From Diplolepis rosae (Eukaryota > Arthropoda > Insecta > Hymenoptera > Diplolepididae): DNA of 64,000 nt. Under the pieces are notes generated by a model. The model was given only the letters and a program-made list of their open reading frames with translations, did no database searches and was not told the origin of the DNA. This document shows, in pieces, positions 1 through 9,594 of the stretch (positions are counted from its first letter, which is position 1; each line of letters starts with the position of its first letter). Position numbers and translations under genes: made by a program. Location: positions 496,001 through 560,000 of the forward strand of contig JAPYXD010000403.1 of assembly GCA_030998225.1 (NCBI GenBank), given 5' to 3'.

Positions 1-1082
1 AATAGAAGCAAATGAAATGGAGATGGAAGATGTTTGTTGTAAGTACAGTCAAACTTGTTCGTAGACTATTTCAAAACGAATCATTAGTTATAATGATGAA
101 TTGATGAGTGAAGTTTTACGATAAAATTACTCTAAATGATACACTTAAGACGCAAATTTTTTTTTTGCTTTTTTCCACTATGATTTTTTTTTATTAAACG
201 GATTGCAGCAGACATGTTTAAATCGAGAGCTTGGCATTTCTGTATTAATTTGAAATAGGTGAACACTTGAGGAACATTCACAGAAAACTAAAACAGCGGT
301 CCCTGCATTCACTGCCACACGTGCTTCGAGTCCGAGCATGCCTAATCAATCTTAAGCCTAGTTGCAGCGTGCGAGCTCGCTCGTTGCAACGCGCGGGACA
401 GATTTTATAAATAAATTACTCCTACAGTTTTCATTTTTCCATTCAAAAATTTTGCCTGCATATTGAAAAAACTTCAACAAAGATTTAGAAACAAAAAAAG
501 CAGAAAAAAATTAGTTCCAAATTTAAAAAAAATTCAATTGTTTATAAAAATGTACTATATTGTTATTACAAAAAAAACAGCGAAATGTGTGCTATAACTT
601 CTTTGAAAGCTTGTACTGCTTCGCGCATTTCAAGTGCAAGGGTTACATTTTATATTCAAAACTGCTTTTACAGTGAGCTGTTGGAAAAAAAAAATTCCCT
701 GATTGCCAAACTTAAAAAAATTATATCTCGAAATTTTCAAGTATCACATTGAAAAAAAATACGTGTCGATTATTTTCGAAGCAAAAAGGCAAAAAAAATG
801 TTTCGTCGAAAAAACAATTTTGACTGTAAATCTCCCATGAAATGACCCATATGAAAACATGAAAACATTGTAGAACATGTTTGAACAAAAATTCTGTCCA
901 AAGCGCAGCTCCTAATTTCAATTTTAAGACGTTTCTCATCGTACCTAAAGTTTTGTCATTTAAATAACACAAATTATAGGTATTTTCTACATCATTTACT
1001 TCCGTAAGCTATGATAAAATTGTTTTTTCATCAAATAAATGAGTAAACCTTATTCAAAATTAAATTCTCCACAAAAAATTCC
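1..1082. other. Intergenic, AT-rich, no gene seen
   Basis: I see no coding region, RNA gene or element boundary here. Short open frames (for example on the minus strand near 721-972) have biased composition from A/T runs and resemble no protein family I know. A slightly GC-richer patch lies near 300-400. Confidence 0.6.
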
Positions 1083-1861
1083 ATTGAGTCGAATTACTAT
1101 CATTAATATTGCATTTTCTACAGAGCCTGAAAATTTTGAGTTTTTTGAATTATTGAGCTGAACTATTTCAGATAGGACAAAAAGTTAAATGGCAATTTTG
1201 TAGTACATTTAGTCCTCTACAAAAAAGTTTGGGATACATTTTTTGTATCATAAATATTTACTAAGTATTCACTAAACTTTTCTTGCTACCATCAATAGTT
1301 TACCTGGTAAAAGTTGAAAATTAAAAAAATGAGGATAAAGTTCCGAATAGCTGAATTCTCCGATTTTCTTCAAACTTCGTATACTTATGTATTTCGACGC
1401 ACTAATTACGAATATGATAGCGAAAATGAGCGACAAGACGATTTTCATGGTGAAACCATGAAAAAACCATAAAAATTATGGTTTTCTTCGTTTATCTAAG
1501 CCAATACGCAAAATTTTACAAAATCATTCAAACAAAAGTTATAGATCTCATCGAGATACACATTTTTTGTTTGAAACATTTTTGTCTACGAGTGATACTT
1601 TTCGAGAAAATTAGTGATACATCTGATATCTTCGACGAACTCCTTCTCACTAAGAACCGTAAGGTTCTATCTCCTTAATGGAAAACAGGTTATTGGACTT
1701 CGATGAATCACCTGCAATAAAAATATATTCTCATGGTACGAAAAATAAATGAATCAATTCCATCTGTCGGGGGCTAGCCCCCGAACCCTCCTATTGCCCC
1801 CCCCCAAACCCCCTTGTTGTTGGCTACGCCAACGATTGGGATAACCTTACAGGTTCTATAA

Positions 1862-2041
1862 TATAGATATTATGCAAATTTGTACGGTAATACTGGTGTC
1901 GGGAAAAGTACTTATTTGGAATCTCTTATTACTGGAGACTCTGGAGAAAACTTCGAAAATAATGAATGCATGCAAGAAACACACGCCTGTAAGTACTATG
2001 AGCACGGAGGGTGGAGACAGACTTGTCGCTTATTGCACTGA
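1862..2041 (+). pseudogene. Walker-A (P-loop) protein fragment inside hairpin loop
   Basis: A 59-codon stretch open between stops contains GNTGVGKST at its centre, a perfect Walker A nucleotide-binding motif of the type seen in AIG1/septin-like GTPases. The motif is followed by a short Glu/Asn-rich segment and then CKYYEHGG. No Walker B, G4 or G5 motif follows before the stop, so it cannot be a complete GTPase. It has no start codon near its 5' end. It lies wholly in the loop of the hairpin and not in the arms, as expected for a captured or residual internal gene of the element. Chance occurrence of the nine-residue motif cannot be excluded but is unlikely. Function unknown. Confidence 0.4.
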
Positions 2042-2470
2042 AATCTGTTAGATTTTATCAGATGTATCACTAATTTTCTCGAAAAGTATCACTCGTAGAC
2101 AAAAATGTTTCAAACAAAAAATGTGTATCTCGATGAGATCTATAACTTTTGTTTGAATGATTTTGTAAAATTTTGCGTATTGGCTTAGATAAACGAAGAA
2201 AACCATAATTTTTATGGTTTTTTCATGGTTTCACCATGAAAATCGTCTTTTCGCTCATTTTCGCTATCATATTCGTAATTAGTGCGTCGCAATACATAAG
2301 TATACGAAGTTTGAAGAAAATCGGAGAATTCAGCTATTCGGAACTACACCCAAAAATGAGACTTTGAGAATGTGTAACTTAGTAAATATTCATGATACAA
2401 AAAATTTGTTTAGAACTGTTTTATAGAGGACTAAATTTACTACAAAATAGCCATGTATCTTTTTATCCTA

Positions 2471-3242
2471 CACTACCGTCGGAAGTTGTGCGCACGGTGC
2501 TTGTGAGCGCTATTAAAAATAACTGCTGACTTTGAACCACGATATCTCGGTGAAAAAAAGAGATAGGGCCTTTTTAAAAATACAGTTGGAAGTTGGAATA
2601 CAGTTGCTCCGCGTCTAGTGATGCTCAACAAATATTTTTTTGACCTTTTGAAAATAATATAGCACGTGAGGAGCTAAAAAAAATTCAAGATTTTCTCAAA
2701 TTCTCTACCTCAACTTCAACTTTTAGCCTGACCTAGGGAAAATTTTTCCACAATCTGAAATTTATACGACATAGAGTCTAAAATCTTATCTTTAATTTAA
2801 GCCAATAAAACTTCAAAAATATTCGTGGCTACCCGAGATACGATTAAAAATGTTCAATCGTATCTGAGTTGAATTTTAATCGATGACCACAGTTCTCGGC
2901 CGGTTTGTAGCTCGCCTCCTTCGTTGAGGCAGGACCGAAATGGCCACGCACAAAGGTGGCCCTTAAGTGGAGCCCTCTTATATGTATTTTTGATTCTGTT
3001 CATTAGTAATTTTTATTTTTAATTATCCTAAATTTTAAAAAATTTATTGTATTATTGTATTATTTTCAAAAGGTCAAAAATTTTTTTATTAAGCATCACT
3101 AGACGTGGAATTTCATAAGTTTTCCAACTATATTTTTAAAAATGCCCTATCTCTTTTTTTCACCGGGATATCGTGGTTCAAAATCAGCAGTGATTTTTCA
3201 TACCGCTCACAAGCACCGTGCGCACAATTTCCGACGGCAGTG
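2471..3242. mobile_element. Long-TIR non-autonomous DNA transposon, 772 bp
   Basis: The ends read CACTACCGTCGGAAGTTGTG and, in reverse complement, CACTGCCGTCGGAAATTGTG. Homology of the two ends continues inward for about 180 bp, including the phrase ATATCTCGGTG / ATATCCCGGTG. It interrupts the right arm of the surrounding hairpin; the sequence resumes matching the left arm at 3243. No coding region is visible. The target duplication is unclear. CAC termini recall CACTA/Chapaev/Transib elements, but the superfamily is not decided by what I can see. Confidence 0.8.
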
Positions 3243-3314
3243 CATCTTAAATAGTTTAGCTTAAATTTTTAGGCTCTGTAGAAAATGCAATATTGATGAT
3301 AGGAATTCGACTCA

Positions 3315-3338
3315 ATAGATATATATATATATATATAA
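3315..3338. repeat. (TA)n microsatellite
   Basis: About eleven TA units abut the right end of the hairpin. Confidence 0.9.
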
Positions 3339-3544
3339 GTATATTAAAATGAATAGAATTTGTAGCAATACATGAAAGTATAAGAATAAAGAAAAATAGT
3401 GATCATAGTATGTGTGAACAAATTTCTAAGTCATCACTATTCCCCACCTGAATAACGTCGATGGTCGGTTAGCTGCAAGTGTTAACTGTGCGTCTAACAC
3501 ATCACTTAGTAAGTTTCCGGTCTAACTAAGAAAAAGAGTTTTTT

Positions 3545-3765
3545 CTAGAAATTCGATTTTATTCATCAGCATAGTTTCCTTCAAGTGCAATACATTTATT
3601 TCAACTCTACTCTAACATATCGATGCCATTTTTGTAGAATGATTCGACATTGCTCTCAGAATTTCCTTGGAGCATTTTTTTCAGGTCGGCAAAGAGTCAG
3701 TAGTCGCTGTAGGTCAGATCTGGAGAACAAGGTGGGTGAGAAAGCAATTCGAAGCCTAATTCATT
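3545..3765 (-). pseudogene. Mariner transposase, C-terminal fragment
   Basis: The minus strand reads HPPCSPDLTYSDY, then LFADLKKMLQG, then CIALEGNYADE. This is the C-terminal block of a mariner transposase, including the third catalytic Asp in SPDL..SDY. Internal stops and a deletion are present. It is probably the missing end of the transposase at 4093-4897, separated from it by the hairpin MITE and tRNA-like sequence. Confidence 0.75.
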
Positions 3766-3766
3766 C

Positions 3767-3895
3767 AAATTAATTAGTTGAGTTTGAAATTGTCTACGAG
3801 GACACTTGTCGACAACGTATCCTATCTGATACGTGACTAGTTATCCTCCGATAATATGGACAGTGACAAAAATTTCAAACTCAACTAATTAATTT
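3767..3895. repeat. Small hairpin MITE, 25-bp perfect terminal repeats
   Basis: AAATTAATTAGTTGAGTTTG at 3767 is the start of a 25-bp sequence repeated exactly in reverse complement at 3871-3895. The right half (TCCTCCGATAATATGGACAG through the repeat) recurs in diverged form at about 37188-37255, so this is a dispersed family. It sits between the two pieces of a mariner transposase. Confidence 0.75.
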
Positions 3896-3966
3896 GAAAT
3901 CATTTAGTCGTAAGGCGGTGCCACTAGACGACATAAGGAGGTCTTTCTGTGGAGAAGGATATGTCG

Positions 3967-4045
3967 GACGCTTATGTAACTCAGTGGTTAAAGCAGTCGG
4001 CCGGCTATCAAAAGTCCTGGGCTCGAATCTCAGCGCAGTCGAAAG
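3967..4045 (+). other. tRNA-derived, SINE-like remnant
   Basis: TAACTCAGTGGTTAAAGC resembles a tRNA A box and D arm, and GGGCTCGAATCTC a B box. The T arm forms CTGGG/CTCAG with a seven-base loop. The acceptor stem is mostly mismatched and no clean anticodon arm forms, so this is not a working tRNA. A related B-box segment followed by the same TTTCACAGAAA tail occurs inverted near 31650-31720, which points to a tRNA-derived repeat family. Confidence 0.45.
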
Positions 4046-4092
4046 CGTATTTTGTTTCACAGAAAGATTTAAAATTCTTTAAAATTTGACTA

Positions 4093-4897
4093 AATTTATT
4101 TAGTTTTACCATCGTTTTCGTGGAATTGTGGCACGGTTCATCGTCTTGACGGAACAGCACTTTTTTCTTTTGCATCTGAGGCCGTTTTTTTATATTTCTG
4201 CACTCAATCGATCCAGTAATGCCATGTAATAGTCGCTGTTAATGGTTTTACCTTTCTTAAGATAGTCGATAAACAAAATACCATGCGCATCCCAAAATAC
4301 GGGTGCCATAACTTTGCCAGTCCACTGTTGAGTTCTTTGTCGCTTTGGAAGACTTTCACCAGCTGCTGTTCACTCAGCTGACGATCTTTCTATTTCAGGT
4401 GTGTAGTGATGAATCCATGTTGCATCCACTGTCATATACCGGCTCGGAAAATCCTTTTTACCTCGCTTGAACAGCTCCAAACAGCGCTCTGAATCCTCGA
4501 CGCGTTTTTGTTTTTGGTCGAGAGTGAGCAAACGCAGCACACATTTAGAAAACAACTTACGCATCTCCAAATATTCGTGCAAAATTGTAGACGCACTACC
4601 TTCTGATATCTTTGAGGTGTCACCTATCTCACGCAACTTTAATTTCGGATCGCACAAAACTATTTTGTGGACTTTGTTATGTTTTCCGGAAAAACTGCTG
4701 ATTTTGGGCGACCAGAGCGTTCAGCGTCGTCGGTGTTTATACGGTTGCGTTTAAATTAGGGATACCAGTCAATGATTATTGATTTCCCTGGTGCAGAGTC
4801 CCCATAACGCTTATCAAGTCACTGCTTTGCTTCAACACTATTTTTTCCCAATAAAAAACAATGTTTGATTAACACTCGAAACTCTTTTTTATCCATT
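4093..4897 (-). pseudogene. Mariner transposase, N-terminal and central part (broken)
   Basis: Tc1/mariner DDE transposases cut and paste DNA at TA sites. Starting at an ATG at 4897, the frame gives MDKKEFRVLIKHCFLLGK, then two in-frame stops, then the helix-turn-helix region KLREIGDTSKISEGSAS. The segment after it, with DATWIHHYTPE, holds the first catalytic Asp; the usual DET is DAT here. Further on, in another frame, are VLFRQDD and CHNS, around the second catalytic Asp. The coding part ends abruptly near 4093. At least two stops and one frameshift make it inactive. Confident as mariner; the subfamily is less certain. Confidence 0.85.
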
Positions 4898-4911
4898 GTT
4901 TTGTTACTATG

Positions 4912-4968
4912 TGCATGTTTTTCTTAAATAAATGTTCAAATTTAAAAAAACAACCGCACGAATTAAGT
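4912..4968 (-). mobile_element. Terminal fragment of mariner family 1
   Basis: In reverse complement this matches the 3' end of the mariner at 37341-37400 almost base for base: GATCTATAACTTAATTCGTG, then the TTATTTAAGAAAAACATG segment. It is fused to the start of the family 2 transposase, so the junction is a recombination or nested insertion scar. Confidence 0.75.
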
Positions 4969-5368
4969 TATAGATCCAATAGTAAACATATTTATGGAAT
5001 ATTTACACATTTCAAACGTTTAGTTCCATAAAAATATTCTTTTCAATGTACTAAAAAGAAAACTCAGGTAAGTAATTATATTGTAATGCAAATTTTTTTG
5101 TGAATATTGCTATCATTGTTATAAATGTCTGCAAAGCGGGCAGATTTTTCATATTGAAATATTATAAATAATGGCATTATTATGCTTTTACAAATAATTA
5201 TTCTTTTCTATATAGTTTCCAGTATAGTAATTTCATCGACTACAAAGCCCCTCAAAAAAGATTGTCTTGAGCTACAAACGAGACCCATCATTCCCTATGG
5301 ATTTTGACTCACTGATCACGAATCTGAAGGCCGTTCTGTCGTGTGGACGTTAGTTTTCACATAATCTA
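4969..5368. other. Intergenic, nothing recognised
   Basis: AT-rich sequence with no coding signal that I can support. Confidence 0.5.
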
Positions 5369-5953
5369 CAGGGTGCGCCATTTAGACCTTCGGTATTTGA
5401 ACATTGAGTAACTGTGACACTTTTCAGCCGATTTTGGCAAATGAGCAACATTTGTTTAGGATATACTTTACCATTTATTTCAAATCAGTTTTAGAACTCA
5501 ACGTAGATTAAATGACCACCTCCATTCGATACACAAAAAGCAGCTCTTTTTCACGCATTCTGCATAACATTGGCCAGCATTTCGGTCGTTATAGCAGCTA
5601 TTTCGGCTCGTATGTCACATATAAGTTCGTCAATTGTCTTTGCCTTGCTGGCATAAACTTCGCTTTTTAAATAACCCCAAAGAAAAAAGTCAGGTACAGT
5701 TAAATCCGGAGAACGAGGAGGCCACTTCAAATCGTCATTTTTCGACACAACGTGTCGAGGGAACTTGCGCTGTAAGAACGATTGATTTCAATGTAAAACG
5801 CTACGATTTCAGCACGTTCTTTCGGTGTGTATTGACTCATGGTTAAACTGGTACTGAATGACGTTTCAGAATCATGCTCATTTGTCAATATCGGCTGAAA
5901 AACAACAGAGTTATTTAATGTTGAAATACCGAAGGTCTACATGGCGCACCCTG
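5369..5953 (-). mobile_element. Internally deleted Tc1/mariner-like element, 585 bp
   Basis: The terminal repeats are CAGGGTGCGCCATTTAGACC and, in reverse complement, CAGGGTGCGCCATGTAGACC; similarity continues to about 35 bp. It is flanked by TA at 5367-5368 and 5954-5955, the signature target duplication of IS630/Tc1/mariner elements. It retains only the start and the end of its transposase gene, so it is non-autonomous. Confidence 0.9.
5551..5840 (-). pseudogene. Tc3-like DDE transposase remnant
   Basis: The ATG at 5840 opens MSQYTPKERAEIVAFYIEIN, the usual start of this insect transposase type. After about 35 codons the sequence jumps in another frame to WPPRSPDLTVPDFFLWGYLK, the block around the last catalytic residue, and then to a typical C-terminal helix rich in Glu and Ile. 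Roughly two thirds of the usual 330-350 residues, including the first two catalytic Asp residues, are missing. Inactive. Confidence 0.8.
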
Positions 5954-5955
5954 TA

Positions 5956-6379
5956 AAAATTTCAGAATTTTTAGAGGAAATTCGTTTTTTTCGAATGATG
6001 TGATTTTTACATTCTCATCATATGAGAACGTATTGGTTTTATGTGAAAAACTACTTCCGAAATTTTTATCATATCTTTACGTTTTGAGAAGGTCCACCAA
6101 GATAGCACCTTCACAATCGGAATTCCCCAATTTCTTTATATCAGAATTTGGTCTTTTTGGGCTTTTTTGGGCTTTTTTTGGGGTCCATTACCGATTTTTG
6201 TGCTCCAATACTTTTTCCATTATACAAAAATTTCAATAAATTAAAAATAAACTACACCAGAATTTTGGGCTTTTTTGTGCTCTGGAAATCACCTATAACC
6301 AATTTTCAAAAACCACCCTTGTGCCCAAAAAAACAAACCTCTTTATAACAAATGAGCCCTCTTGAAATTAAAGTGAACC
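5956..6379. repeat. Simple T/G-rich repeat stretch
   Basis: Three or more diverged copies of a unit containing CAGAATTTTGGGCTTTTTTG occur between about 6140 and 6410. No gene is seen. It directly precedes the GIY-YIG fragment and may be decayed upstream sequence of the Penelope-like element. Confidence 0.5.
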
Positions 6380-6413
6380 AGAATTTCGGGCTTTTTTTGG
6401 GCTCTTCGAAAAT

Positions 6414-6767
6414 GTGTGTAGGAAAACAATATCATCAATGGTAGGTAGGTCTCATGAATCATTCCATTCAGAAAATTTTTATGTAGGACAAACGGGCAGA
6501 CTTATGAATACTAGAGTAGAAGAACACAAAAAGAATTTTGGGAGAAAGTGTAATTACCATAATGTTTTGTCTGATCATAGAAAGGAATACGCTGATTATG
6601 ACTTTAACTGGAACAATTTAGAGATTTTCGACTCCGAGAGTAATAAGGGAAAAAGAGAATTTATGGAGATGTTATATATGAAAGGAAAGGAAACATATTC
6701 TATAAATTTAAAAACGGATTTGGTTAAATACAATGGTTGTTATAACAGCATGATAAGTTATCTTTAA
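6414..6767 (+). pseudogene. GIY-YIG endonuclease domain of a Penelope-like element
   Basis: The frame contains FYVGQTGRLMNTRVEEHKKN, the start of the GIY-YIG fold as it appears in Penelope-like proteins (YVGQT, then R and EH). After it come conserved spacing to a Glu (LEIFDSESNKGKREFMEM) and a short tail ending in NGCYNS. The frame is open for 117 codons, but the reverse transcriptase that should precede it is gone, so this is the truncated end of a longer polyprotein. Role in the parent element: nicking of target DNA during insertion. Confidence 0.75.
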
Positions 6768-6993
6768 AGACAATGCTACACAGTGGATATCCTTGAGGTT
6801 TCTAGACTCTGCGAAACAATTTTAGGTTTATTTAATGACCCTTGGCGTCTTTCAGGTGCTTGGGAGGGAGGGATGCACGGGGTCTTGTTTCAGTTTCCTG
6901 TTGACGTTCCATGGAGGAGGATCTGCGTCCCCATTGAGGGTGATCGGAGACAAAACTCTATTTGAATAATTTTTTTTCTGTAGTGTTACAGCT

Positions 6994-7026
6994 CTGAAGA
7001 GGGTGCTAGAAGAGCACCGAAACGTC
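6994..7026 (+). ncRNA. Hammerhead-ribozyme-like motif
   Basis: CTGAAGA (matches the CUGANGA core), then a stem GGTGCT / AGCACC with loop AGAAG, then GAAAC followed by GTC. This is the order of the conserved core of a hammerhead ribozyme, which is known from Penelope-like elements. One extra G sits between core and stem, and stems I and III are not clear, so activity is doubtful. Confidence 0.45.
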
Positions 7027-7065
7027 GGAGAAAATTTTAAATTTCCATTTATGTAAATGGTGGTG

Positions 7066-7636
7066 GGTAATAAAAACAAAAGTGGACGAAAGAAAGAAAA
7101 AGAAGGAAGGGGTTTTGGAAGGTTGCCTTCTTTTTTCTTTCCTCCTTTTTTGTTTGTTTTTCTCACGGTTTGTTTTTTAATGGTTTTATTGAGGTGTGGT
7201 GATTTTGGTCCAAATTTGGTTGTGGTTTTTGTGTTTTGAGGATTCGATTAGTTTCGAGTCCTTGAAGTTTTTAAGTGTTGTTGCAGTTTCCTGTTGGCGT
7301 TTTTTTGTTTTGGACGTTGGGAGGAATTCGAGCCCATAGTCCCCCTGACTCCATGTATTCCCTGAATATAAATCTGTAATGGAGATTGACGCGCGCAAGG
7401 GGCCTAGTCTCCTAGTAGTAATAATAATTACTACTAGGAGTAGTTTAAAATTAAATTAGAAATTTGCAAGTTCTTTTGCCATTCATAAAAATCATTACTT
7501 GACGAAATTTGTATAAAAAACAGCCTCAAACAGATCAAATTTTTTTATAACAAATAGCAACGAAAATAATTTTTTTTTAATTTAATCCATAACTTCGGTT
7601 ATACTTAATATTAAACCAACCATTTAAACTATACAA
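7066..7636. other. Intergenic, T/G-rich, no gene seen
   Basis: Contains purine- and pyrimidine-rich runs and the hairpin at 7409-7440. Open frames in both strands overlap each other and look like composition effects. Confidence 0.5.
7409..7440. repeat. Perfect 14-bp hairpin
   Basis: CTCCTAGTAGTAAT, a four-base AATA loop, then the exact reverse complement. No role can be assigned; it does not have the trailing T run of a terminator and this is eukaryotic DNA. Confidence 0.85.
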
Positions 7637-8825
7637 TGTAACGTGGCATGTTGCCACTTAAACGCACTCTCTCACCTGGCACGGGTAGAGAGGCAAAGAC
7701 ACACAAGGCAGGATCCACAACGTAACTAGTAAGTAACCTTACGTAAATAGGACCACGCCAGATCGAGTAGAAAGGGTTAAATCTTGATGAATAACCCGAG
7801 AAGACAGAAGAACTTGATCTGGGTGGAAAAATTGTATTATCTTTTACTTAGTTACTAAGTTGCAAGTTACCTGAATAGTGGGCAGGAATGGCGGCTCTCT
7901 AAACGGAGAGCGAAGACGCACGGTTCTGGACCGGGAAGGTGGGCCAATGGCAGCCAGCCAATGAAGTGAATGGCCGTTCGCCGCTCGACCTCTGCCTATC
8001 ACGCTAAGGATCGACTTCAAGTCTATAAGAAAACGACCAAGGAAACAAGACTCCTCCATTTTGTCAGTTTCTTGCCGGGAGGAGGTCTTAATCCATATTT
8101 ATTAATAATAGCTTATTCAAAAGCGAGGAGAGGCGTGCGGGGCGGCCAGTTCCATAATAAAAGGGTTTGGTAAAGAACGAGATGGCAGCACCTCCTGGTC
8201 ATGGAACGTGATGCTGAACCATGAGGAGAGACGCCATTCTGTCTTGTGTGCTCGTTGAGTCTGGTTGAATTCGTCCTGTCAGTTCGAGGAACAAAATAGT
8301 TAAAAACTAGTTTTAAAAAGAAAAGGGGGCGTTAGAAAATTGAAAGCCGCTTATTCAAGATTAAGAGGATCAAGCAGGTTTCTTCTCTCTCCCTCTTTTC
8401 AGAAAAGGTGAGGGGAACAGAAATAATTTTGGCGTGGATGGATGAGTGAGTGTGTGGGGGTTAAAATTAAGAAGTTGTCATAAAAGGGGTGGAAGATTAA
8501 AAATTAAATAAAGAATACTTTTGTGGATAACCTAGTAAATTGGTGAGTTTTATGTAAAGGATATTAGAGTTCTCAAATGTTAATTTTCAAAGCCTGCCAG
8601 TGGTAACTGCTGCACCAGTTCGCCCCCACGAAATCCCTCTCCACGGAGCTAGACGGGCCAGGGATTTCGTCATCACCCCTTTTGGGTGGTTGGCGCCCTT
8701 TTATTTACATCTAAAAATAATCATTTATATCGTACCATTGATAGAATGGTGAATTCACGTGGTCGCCAATTTGTGGCGTCGCTTGGCCGCCATTACCCTA
8801 AGTGGCGGTAAGGCGCGTCATAACA
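7637..8825 (+). mobile_element. Possible solo LTR or LTR-like repeat
   Basis: The segment starts TGTAACGTGGC and ends GCGCGTCATAACA, giving TG...CA ends, and is much less AT-rich than its surroundings. A TATA-like AATAAAAG lies at about 8156-8163. No second copy is in the window and no target duplication is convincing, so the LTR call rests on ends and composition only. No coding capacity was recognised. Confidence 0.3.
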
Positions 8826-8914
8826 AATACAGCTTAAACTAACGATACGTGACAAGCTCAATATCGAGCGGCCCTTTGTGTCCTCGGGATAGCCGGTGAA
8901 AGTCAGTCCTCGCC

Positions 8915-9594
8915 ATGAGCGAGCTCACTCTTGCACCGCGGCGCAGGAGTGGGGATAGAGATTTTCAAAGAATTTTCTTGCAAATCAAGGAACAAAGTGA
9001 CATGAAGCAGTATTTGCAATTTGAACTGGTTCCATTTCCGATGTCAATATTTAACGATGATGGAATGCGAAAAACGCAAAAGTCAGTGCTTTACGATCAA
9101 TTTCTCGCAATACCGAAACCACTACTAGATGATAGTAATTTGATGCACGTTATCGACGGAGGGTTTTTGCTTCACAAAGTTCTCTGGAATATAAATGATA
9201 CAATAGATGTCGCGTTGAAAAAGTACGTTGATTATGTCTCGAAACATTTCTCAAAAACAGTGTCATCGTTTTCGATGGTTACCCAGACATAACAAAATCA
9301 GTGCATACTAAAACCGCGGAACGCATGCTACGAACGACTCGTAGAATTGGGCGAGAAATCGACTTTGACCCATCCACGGCTATAAGTTGTTCACAAGAAC
9401 AATTTTTATCAATCGATAAAAACAAAGCCAGGTTGATTCCCATGGACCGTGATCATTTAGAAACGCATGGATTTTCGGCAAAGCAGACTGAAGAAGATGT
9501 CGATTGTTTAATTGACATAACAGCGATTGATTTGTCACATAAAATAGAATATACGCCAATGCACAAAATTCGGGTAATTACGAGACTCGCTTAA
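8915..9594 (+). pseudogene. PIN-like domain protein of a repetitive family (frameshifted)
   Basis: Two adjacent frames make one protein broken near 9280-9300. The first part contains MHVIDGGFLLHKVLW and ends at SSFSMVTQT; the other frame continues FDGYP..TKS, HTKTAERMLRTTRRIG, SCSQEQFLS and EEDVDCLI. From memory of the family, this order (IDGG, VFDGY, EQFL, DAD-type LIV) belongs to a repetitive PIN-like protein found in several insects and cnidarians, possibly transposon-borne. The D in VIDGG, FDGY and EDVD would be the acidic nuclease residues. The 5' boundary is uncertain and the frameshift makes it a pseudogene. Family assignment is moderate. Confidence 0.45.

Larger units (their letters stand above)
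1083..3316. repeat. Long imperfect hairpin (foldback-like element)
   Basis: The left arm at about 1083-1632 is repeated in reverse complement at about 2055-2470 and continues at 3243-3316. The break in the right arm is exactly where another TIR element (2471-3242) sits. Arms are about 490-550 bp with scattered mismatches and the loop is about 420 bp. The loop holds a GC-rich patch with a perfect GGGGGCTAGCCCCC palindrome near 1770 and a small P-loop reading frame. No clear target duplication was found; the right side runs into a TA microsatellite. A foldback-type or long-TIR non-autonomous DNA transposon is the best explanation; an inverted duplication of host DNA is the alternative. Confidence 0.75.
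3503..4911 (-). mobile_element. Broken mariner element (family 2)
   Basis: The 3' end on the minus strand carries a terminal sequence CACTTAGTAAGTTTCCGGTC near 3503. A related end occurs reversed near 45335-45352, so the two loci share a mariner family. The transposase is carried on the minus strand in two pieces: C-terminal residues at about 3545-3765 and N-terminal to central residues at 4093-4897. Between them lie a hairpin MITE (3767-3895) and a tRNA-like sequence. The 5' side at 4912 runs straight into the 3' end of a different mariner family, so the 5' terminal repeat is missing. Confidence 0.75.
6380..7065 (+). mobile_element. Penelope-like retroelement, 3' fragment
   Basis: Penelope-like elements encode a reverse transcriptase followed by a GIY-YIG endonuclease and often carry hammerhead ribozyme motifs in their terminal repeats. 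Here the reverse transcriptase is absent. The GIY-YIG domain lies at 6414-6767 and a hammerhead-like core at 6994-7026. The 5' truncation is typical of copies made by target-primed reverse transcription. End points are approximate. Confidence 0.65.

Noticed and set aside
721..972. 83-codon open frame on the minus strand in AT-rich DNA
   Set aside because: Phe-rich composition from T runs, no recognisable domain, no supporting splice or promoter signals.
1790..1815. Sequencing or assembly artefact at the C run near the hairpin loop
   Set aside because: The flanking sequence is continuous and the C run is short; nothing else suggests an error.
3967..4045. Functional tRNA gene
   Set aside because: Acceptor stem and anticodon arm do not pair well; only D-arm-like and T-arm-like segments remain.
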